From Lateolabrax maculatus (taxonomy: Eukaryota; Chordata; Actinopteri; Acropomatiformes; Lateolabracidae), in the NCBI GenBank assembly GCA_031216445.1, contig CM062214.1, positions 20,699,001-20,763,000 on the forward strand: a stretch of DNA of 64,000 nucleotides, given 5' to 3'. Under the pieces are notes generated by a model, which saw nothing but the letters and a program-made list of their open reading frames with translations, ran no database searches and had not been told where the DNA came from. This document shows, piece by piece, positions 14,401 through 23,400 of this stretch (the first letter of the stretch is position 1; each line of letters begins with the position of its first letter). The position numbers and the translations under genes are program-made.

Positions 14401-17400
14401 CAATATGTTAGATCAGTGTACGACATATTTTTATGAATATGAAATGTTTCCTAAATGTATGCATGCCTGCAGTTAATGCATATTATACCAAGTTTGTGAT
14501 TAATAATTTGTACTGCTCCCCCTCAGCCTGTGCTCCCACGTTTGAACACAACCCAGTGAAGAAAGTCCTGGCAGCTAAAAATGGCCGTGTGGTGATTGAA
14601 TGTAGACCCAAAGCAGCTCCAAAGCCTGCCTTCTCATGGAGCAAAGACACCGAGCTGCTTTCCAACTCTACCAGGTGAGCAGTCCCCTAATAAGATGACA
14701 CACTCCTCTGATCTAAATATTGTATGGACATGTATTCATTCAGAGAGGCTGGTTTATTATTGTATTTTGTCACTGTAAAACACGTGGGTCATATAAACAC
14801 GAGGACAAGTATCTGACAATGTAATGTCTCACTACCTTTTCACTAAGGTTTCTAAGAGCAAGACACATACAGTATAGTGATTTGGGGGCTCTAACTAAAC
14901 TTTAGATCTCTTCAATCTACTATATATGCCAGAAAAGTCTTAAGTGTTGTTTGTCAGCAAATGCTGTGCACTGCTTTGCTGTCTGTCAGTGGTTGACATT
15001 AAGCTCATTCTCAAAGCTCATCAGCGTGGACAGACTGCATGTGTAAACCCCTTCCTTGTGCTCCTCACTGACAAAACAAGCCTAATCTGTGAGCTCTAAG
15101 ACCCCCAACCCTTTCCCCCACCTTACAGACCCCCATGCATCACAGTGGGGCTCACATAGAGGAGGAGCAGCGGCCAAATTACTATGCAGCATATGCCTCG
15201 TAACACTCTCTATGCTGCCTGTCTGCGTGAGAGAGGGTGTGGAGTAGTGACGGGGCAGCTGGCATGATGCTATTTTTCATGCATGAATATGAAATATGCA
15301 GAGAAAAATGAATCAAACATTGTTGCCTTGCCGTTAGCACAGTTTAATGTTGCGGCTTGCTGAGTAATTTCAAGTTCGTAGACTTTTTCTTGGAAAACCA
15401 TATATCCATTAGGGAAATGGCAAACATTCAGAGTACCCTCATCATTTTTCATCATCCACACATCCATGGAATCACATATGCAGGACTTTTGACCTTCATA
15501 TTGTGCTGAATATTTTATGTCATATAGCTCTTTCTTGCCAGTGTGTGAAAATTCATTCTGGGTTCTCCTCAGGGTCTTCATCTGGGAGGATGGGAGCCTG
15601 GAAATCCTCAATGTGACACGAGCAGATGAAGGCAGGTACACCTGCTTTGCAGAGAATGACCGGGGAAAGGCCAACAGCACAGGCTCTCTGGAGGTTACAG
15701 GCAAGTTCCTGCTAATGAACAGTGCTTAATTGATATAACTCTCTATATATCTCTTTTTTGTGATGTTTCCAGGACAGCTGGTGTTGCTTTGACTGATGCC
15801 AGCCTTCAACAGCAGTCATTCCTGTCACTCTCAGTCCCACCTAACAGTCCCGACCTCCAAATGTCGGCTGTTTTTGAATTATGGTCCTCTGAGCAGAGAC
15901 TGTATACAGGCTACCGTGGGATGTTCAGTCATTCCCCAAGGGCAGAGGCAAGGGGGTGTTTGCTTTAGATCAGATATGACGAGACAAGGGGTTTAGTCCT
16001 CACACTGTTAGGACTAGAGTTATGCACTTGTTGAGATAGTTTGATTGGATAGCAAATATATTCAAATACGTTTTTCTGCTTGTCATTCCTTTTTTCTAGA
16101 TATGGAATCTCAGCTGTCAACATACTTTGTATTTTTACAGCTGATCTGAGTGGTGCTGCATTTACAGCTCTTTTCTGCCCCCTTTTGGACATTTCTGCAT
16201 ATTGAACAATTCTAGCTATTTCATATACACTTTATAGTTTGCTATAGACCTGTCTACTATGTAACTGCTTAGTCTTTTTAGTCGTTTTACTTCTATTAAA
16301 TCAGTTTCAGTGGCTGGACTGACCTTTTTGCCACCTCACTGATCCCCTCATCCTCTTGTTTTTTCCCCCAGAGTCCACAAAGATCACCTTGGCGCCGTCC
16401 AATTCTGACGTTAAAGTGGGTTCGAACAGCTGGATGCAGTGCGCCGCGTCACATGACCCCTCTCTGGACATCACCTTCATCTGGTCCCTGGATGGCCGAG
16501 TCATTGACCTACACAAGGACAGTCAACATTATGAACGCACCCCAGTGAGACATATTACTTATGAATTACTTTAAAGAGAAATGAGCATAAATAATTATAA
16601 AGTTTGCTTGATGGCCCCAACTTTGCCCCAACTGCAAAATCTCAGCTCTATGTTGGACTTCATCCACGTCAATTCATATTTGAGGTCGGCTCGATGTCTG
16701 TAGTATTTTTATTGGAATACCTGAAAGGGAAAAGTACAGCCTGCTTTAAATTAATATGCGTCTAAAAGCCATTTCACATTCCTTCCCTGACTGGAACAGT
16801 GCATTGTATCAGTTTAATAGCAGTTTCAGCTAACATTCATTTTGTTGACATGACCTACTCTCTCTGTGTAGTGCAGCTCCAACCGTAAGTTAGTGGTTAG
16901 CATTTCTCATTTGTTTGGAAAACACCATGTTATGATCGTGATTGATGATACCCCGTTTTTGTACGCAAGGGGGATTTTCCCCTCGTAAAAATGAGGTCCA
17001 GTTCCGCTTAATAGTGTTTGTGTGGTATTAGCAAAGCCTGTTTGACTTCCAAACAGCGAGTTCAATGCACTCGTGCATTTTTAAAGTAGTAGTAAAATAT
17101 ATCCGTGATGGTTTTACCTTTCTCCGTTGAGAGTGCAGACTACAGCAAACACTTTGTGCAGCTTGACATTTCAGAATAAAAGAAGTGAAAGCCCCTTAGC
17201 TGAAGCTCATGTCCAGTTCACCTAATTGGGAGCTCAAGTTAGAAATCTCAGTCCCTCTGGTCTTGCAGGATTACATTAGTAATTGAAATAATATCTCCTT
17301 TTCCATATTTCAAGATGACTTTCAGGCTGAGTGATAAAATATCTAACATGATAGATTTGTCTTGACAGGCACACAGTGGGCAAGCTTTGTCTCGTGTTGT

Positions 17401-20400
17401 ATGATGTTTTGCCCACTCCTCACTTAACTGTCGCCTGTTGTGTTGTTTTGTGCAGAATGGAAGCTCAAACGGCGAGCTGCTGATCAAGAACGCCCAGCTG
17501 AAACATGCTGGACTCTACACCTGCACCGCACAGACCCCCATTGACTATGTTACCGCCTCTGCCCTCCTGGTTGTCAGGGGTAAGTCATGAGTGGTGCAAT
17601 TACAGTACACATATACATACAGTCATGTATATAACATGTCTTAAAGGCTCTGAAAACATATTTTCTCAATCAGCTTCTTACTAGGAGCGATGGGATCCAA
17701 CACACTATTCTATGTCAAAGTTCAGTTTGGGTTATTTTACATGTGAGATTTCTGTATTTTGTGCTCTGTCTGTGCTCCTCTCACTGGTTTGAAGTGAACG
17801 AGACTCAGTTGTTGTCCTTGTTTAATCAGGATTAAGTAACATTTGAGTTAAAATGTGATGGAAACTGGTGGATTGTTTGGGTACTGATCAAACCACGCCT
17901 AGCCAAGTTTTCAGGGGGTTTAATTCTTCAAAGCCTATTAAACTGAACACAATACTTTTAAATAATTCTGCAGTTTAGGTTTATAATTCTAAATTACTTA
18001 TTAAAATGTTCCCCTTCCGTTATTCTCAGACCATTAAGACAGAAAGTGCATGTACGTGTGAAAAAAGAAAGAAGAGACAGAGAAAGAGATAACACAAGTA
18101 CTGTATGTGTTCTCCAGCACTTGCTTACAGAGAAGAAAATCTCACCAGAGTAACCAGACCGTAACCTTTTTTTGCTGGATAATCTGTCAAACCCGAGACT
18201 CCACACGAAACAAAGTGAGAGAGAAAGTGCTGGAAAAAGCTATGGACGGAAATGCCTTGTGTCCTCATGCAGGAGACAGAGAGCACACAGGGAACACTAA
18301 GTGTCTACCACTAACACCCAGAAAAGGTCAGCCTAACTTCTCAGGCTGTCTAAGATGATGCAGTTAGATACCAATAACTGGCTACAGCCTTTCTATAATT
18401 GCTAATAGTGGAGAAGTCAACTCAAATACATATCTGATGGTGCTTTGCCTCTATATTACATTGTTTATCCATACTGTATGTTTGCACTTTGTAAATTAGG
18501 ACATATTTATCCAGAAAAATCTATTTCCAGCCAGGCAAAGTAACTTGGAAAATAAATTGTAAAGTTTTTGTGGGAAAGTTTTTTGCTTTCTGTTACTCTG
18601 GTTGCATTATTAGAAACAGTGCCAGATTTGATTACACTGAATAGAACAAGCAATGCTTCTGTGTCATTAAGAAGTGTATTGAATAGAGTGTCAGCTTCCA
18701 CTTGTCTTCATTATAACTGAATGAAGTAGCACTTTATATAAAGTCGTGAGGAATGTTGGCATTACAGCAACTAGTATGTTTATAGTTATTAGTTGTGTAA
18801 TGCCATGTGATGAGCATTTGATGACTGTAGCATGTACAACAATATATATTTCTATCTTTCATCACAATATTTTGATACGGAGTGCTGCTGATTTCAGTAC
18901 TTGTTCTTCCAGCCACAAACAGATATCAACATGCAAAAAATAAACCCTGCCAAACATCGGCAGTGCTCCGTCTGTCATTTACTGTATTTCACCTCCTGAA
19001 AGATTCATCAGGCTTTGTTTTCACCCTCCACTTCCTGATGAGTGAGAGCTTGCCTTACAGCCCCTTCCCTCGGGTCTTGAAACAGGCCCAGTGTTGGTGG
19101 ACAAAGGGTCTCTTCAGATAGGAACCCAAGAACTCGAGCAGTGATCTGGTTGCCAGTGATCCCTGTTGTGCCCTGGGTGTGCTGCCATTGCTGCTGCTTT
19201 CTTAGCAGGTGTTGACAGATGGCCAGGTGAACGCACAGCGGCTGACTGTGACGTTTCCCACAGTGGAACCAAAACACAGGCCCTGGGCCGCTCCTAATGG
19301 AGTGCCAAATGCCAGCAGTCCAGGGTGCAGCAAGGGAGAGATGAAAGACAGCCATTTATCACGGCAGATGAGGAAACAGATCAGCTTCAGGAGATTGTCC
19401 GAGCTAAAAACACAGCTCTGCACCTGTAGTTTGTTATTAGTAGGGATTTGAGATAGGGAGAAGGGCTGTTTTCATATGACGGGTGTGTGTGTTATTGTAG
19501 CGTAATATTACAGTCTTGGCTGGAACTGTGTTGAAATCTGGCTTTGTTACTGTAAGTGTCTGTGAATTAGGAAATACGTTTAGAAAATTTGGTTCTTGGG
19601 ATACAATACGTCAGTTAGTAAAAAACACATTGTGCTAAGCATCCATGTGACTCTGTGCTGTACAGACACAGAAAATCTGCACAACATTTCATCCCTTACA
19701 TTGAATTGTAGAAAACTGTAGATTCTCCACTATTTTGCTTTCACTTCTGACTCTTAGAGGAGAGGGGAAGCTTAAGGGCTGTCCAGCTTTGGCTTTCTAA
19801 TCGCCTTACTTGTCTCAGCTCATATTCATGACTTGGAAAAAGTAAATCCTGGCTGATTTCTGAAGCTGTGGGTTGGGAGGCAAACCCTGACACAGTCTGG
19901 GTTTTCTATTAGGTCCTTTTTTTATGTTCCAAAGGAAGAATCAAGAGGAGCAGGAGGACCAAGAGAAACATTGGATTCAAAAGCTTTTGCTTAAGCTTTA
20001 GTTCATACAGTTTATGTCAATGGGCTCTAAGCTGTAATGCCTTAATCCATCAGTCTTTGCTGATGTCTTTTAAAGCAGACACTAAAAAGTGGAAATGTAG
20101 GGGCTTTGATGTGCTGTGTTTCATATGCATCAAACAGTGGTCTTTTTGGAAACTGGTGTTGAAGTATAAAGTTGCTAATGGCCTCAGGACTTTTGCCAAG
20201 AATTTCCCAATGAGCTTGAATAAAGATAAAGCTCTTTCAGTAACACTATACCCTCTTTCTCTCTGTCCATAATTTGTGAACAAGTAGGACGTTCACTATC
20301 TATCTGCCTGAGGGACAGGTCAAAGTGGGCACTTAATTAATACTTGTAAACTTAGGGTTAAGGGACAGTGTCACCAATCTCAACACAACTGTGCGGCCAC

Positions 20401-23400
20401 ACTAGTATTCATCACCCATCAAGCAACACTTTTAACTTGTATTATTCTTTTCTTTACCCCAGGTCCCCCCGGTGCCCCAGGTGGGGTGCGAGTGACGAAC
20501 AAAACTGACAAGACTGTAACGTTGCAGTGGAGCCGTGGAGCAGACAACCACAGCCCCATCTCCAAATATACCATCCAGTACAGGGACTCCTTCTCAAAGG
20601 ATGTCTGGAAGAATGCCACTACATGTGAGAACTCCAGTGCAGTAGTTGGTCAAATAAACACTGCTACCTTAATGCTGAGCTGGCACTGGTGTTAATAATT
20701 TGGTTCATGCCACATAGTGATACTTTGGGCCTACATGGTGGTAAATGTCTGTTAAAGACGGCTACAATATAATTAAGTCATGCCTCCAGGACTTAAAATA
20801 TAGGAATGGATTCCAAAAATGGAACTCCATTGTTGTTTTAAGGATATTTTTGTTAAATTGTGGGACATTACAACCTGTGCTGTATAACGTTTTAACATAC
20901 CGTGAAATTTTGGCATTGTAAAATGAAATCTGTGCATTTGTCTCTAGCTCCAGCAGTTGTAGAGGGAAATACAGAGATTGCCACAGTGGTGGATTTGTTC
21001 CCCTGGATGGAATATGAGTTCAGGGTGATTGCCACTAACACTCTGGGGACAGGAGAGCCAAGCATCTCCTCACCTAAAGAAAAAACCCTGGAAGCAGGTA
21101 AGATCATGTCCTGACTTTGGGCTTACATTCGGTACACAGGATATATGGTATGAAGACTCAGCGTAACTTGAAAGGTCATGGAAATGTGGTCTTACAGTCC
21201 AGATTTCCATTCTGATATTTATTCTTCATCATTCTATTATAGCACTGTTTACTTATGTTAAGTATCGCTGTAGAAATGAGTCAGCAAAAATCCCATCAAT
21301 CTGTACTTCCTACAGCAGAAGCATGCTGCCAAACTCACCACACAAACCTCTACAAATGAGCACTTTTCTGAAACTGTATACTGAAATTCAATTATAAAAT
21401 GGAAATCACAGGCCCACAGTAACCTCTCTTAAAAAAATAATCATAATTTGAGAGTGAGCCACTAGACACAAGGCAAAACAAGAGAACTTTTGCCTCTCTG
21501 TCTCCTACGATGGCACAATTCCCACATTGACATTAAGGTGTTGCATTTGGCACAGGACAAGACACTGATATTGTATTTGCAGAGGAAGGATGTTTCAGTA
21601 CCACTGCCAGGGATAGGTTACAGCCTGTGTGGGTTGGCGTTGCTTGTGGACTCTCAGTATGTGGGCTCAGAGTCTTGCTTTTGCTGTCTCATTGTAGTTC
21701 CTGTGGTGGCGCCCTCGGACGTTGGTGGGGGTGGAGGGACTAGCAGAGAACTGACCATCACATGGAAGGTAGGTCTGGATTTTCCACTGGGCACAAGGGG
21801 GAAAAGGGTCAAAAGCTCATTTAAAGGCTCACAGAATGGACACATGTTGCTGTTATGCCACCTTGAGCTCATACAATAATCCATGAAAATGTCATAAATG
21901 ATTCATTTATTTTTTAATACATATTTAAAGGAACCCAGTCATAAGTTTCCAGTTGCTCTGGAAGACAACAATGTGGTACATCAGCAAATCAAATATGTGG
22001 CTGAGAACTGTCAAACTTGAGGACAGCACACCACAGAACATGTAAGGGAATTGAAGAATAAGCTTTGGATAATCTCATACTTCATACTGAACAGGATGTA
22101 AACATCATCTGATTAGTGGATTGGCCCTTTCTGAGGCTTGTTTATAGTAGTATACAGCGCAAGCATAAGTGGATGATGCATGATATGCATAGTACGAACT
22201 CTGACTGGATTAAGAGTTTAATTCACACGAGTAACACACAGGCTTGAGAGGTGTGCTGGATGGAACATTTGCCACATTAACGTAATTGTTTAATGTTTCT
22301 GTCATCAGCCTGTACAGCCACAGTACTACTACGGGCCCAATTTCGGCTACATTGTGGCCTTTAAACCACAATCCAAAAACGAGTGGATGAAGGTGACAGT
22401 AGCTGACCCCCAGGCCAAGCGCTACGTCCACAAAGACTCTTCCATCCCTCCATCGACAGAGTTTCACGTCAAAGTCAAAGCATTCAACAGCAAAGGAGAG
22501 GGACCCTTCAGCCTAACAGCTGTAATTTATTCTGCACAGGATGGTAAGTACAGAAGAGATTCACAGCTCTCAACACTGAAGTGTAAAAGGGAAAATGTGC
22601 CAAACTGATCTCAGAACGATGTCACAGATCAACCTGGTGCTGTTTTCTCAGTATCACAGAGAATGAGGAATTCTTCAATATGCCAACACTCTGCTATTTC
22701 AATCTGTCAGTGTCAGCTACTTATCACTGCCATGGTTTTCAATGGCGTAGGACCTATTTAATAGGTGTTCTCATGTATAGTGGTGAGGAATTTTAATACC
22801 CCTTGAAAGTGAACCCATCTTCCCCTCTCGCTCTTTTTTCCTTGCGGGGGATTATCATGATCTATGTAGCGTGAACCAGAAAGCTGATAATTCGCCCAAG
22901 GATGCAAAGCATTTAGCCTAGTTATTAACTTCCACTGACAGACAGTTGAGATAACCACTGGCAACCCAGACCTGATGGGTAACAGAGATGCCCGTTGCCA
23001 TGGTAACCCACTTTGGGAACGCTTGCCGTTTGAGTGTCTGATTTTGAAGCTAAGGCTGGTAAGCGCTCTGGCTCCAGGGATGTGACCATTTGTATTTGTG
23101 TGCATGCTGGTTGTGCAGTATTGTTTTTGGTGCGTTTGTTTCTGTGTTCAACACTATGACAGTATGTGATGGGTTGTTGGTCCAAGGCCCAGCGTGACAA
23201 TTTAACATTCAAGGACAGTTTCCTGGCAGGGACAGCCTACGCACAGTGTATAACTGGCCCATAAGTCTTGGAAAAGTGTCCAATGGCCCAGTGAAGGAAT
23301 GTGGGCCAGGAGAGATTTCTGTCACTTCACTTGTTCCCTACAGTGATTAATTCACACATACTGAAATGATACTTAAGCACCACTGAGAGAAAAATGGCAT

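Larger units (their letters stand above)
8404..20462 (+). other. cntn1 introns across the Ig region
   Basis: Twelve introns separate the Ig exons. Most are 0.3-1.3 kb; 17580-20462 is the largest (2.9 kb). They carry a (TG)n/(TATG)n/(TA)n tract at 10225-10277, a (TG)n tract at 11405-11431 and a probable inverted-repeat element at 11564-12101. The AT-rich remainder shows no further supported exon. The stretch 19000-19450 is less AT-rich than its surroundings and could hold conserved non-coding DNA. Confidence 0.7.

Noticed and set aside
19008..19355. 115-codon minus-strand ORF in a cntn1 intron
   Set aside because: No recognisable domain and no promoter or splice context. It is more likely complex intronic DNA than an antisense gene.
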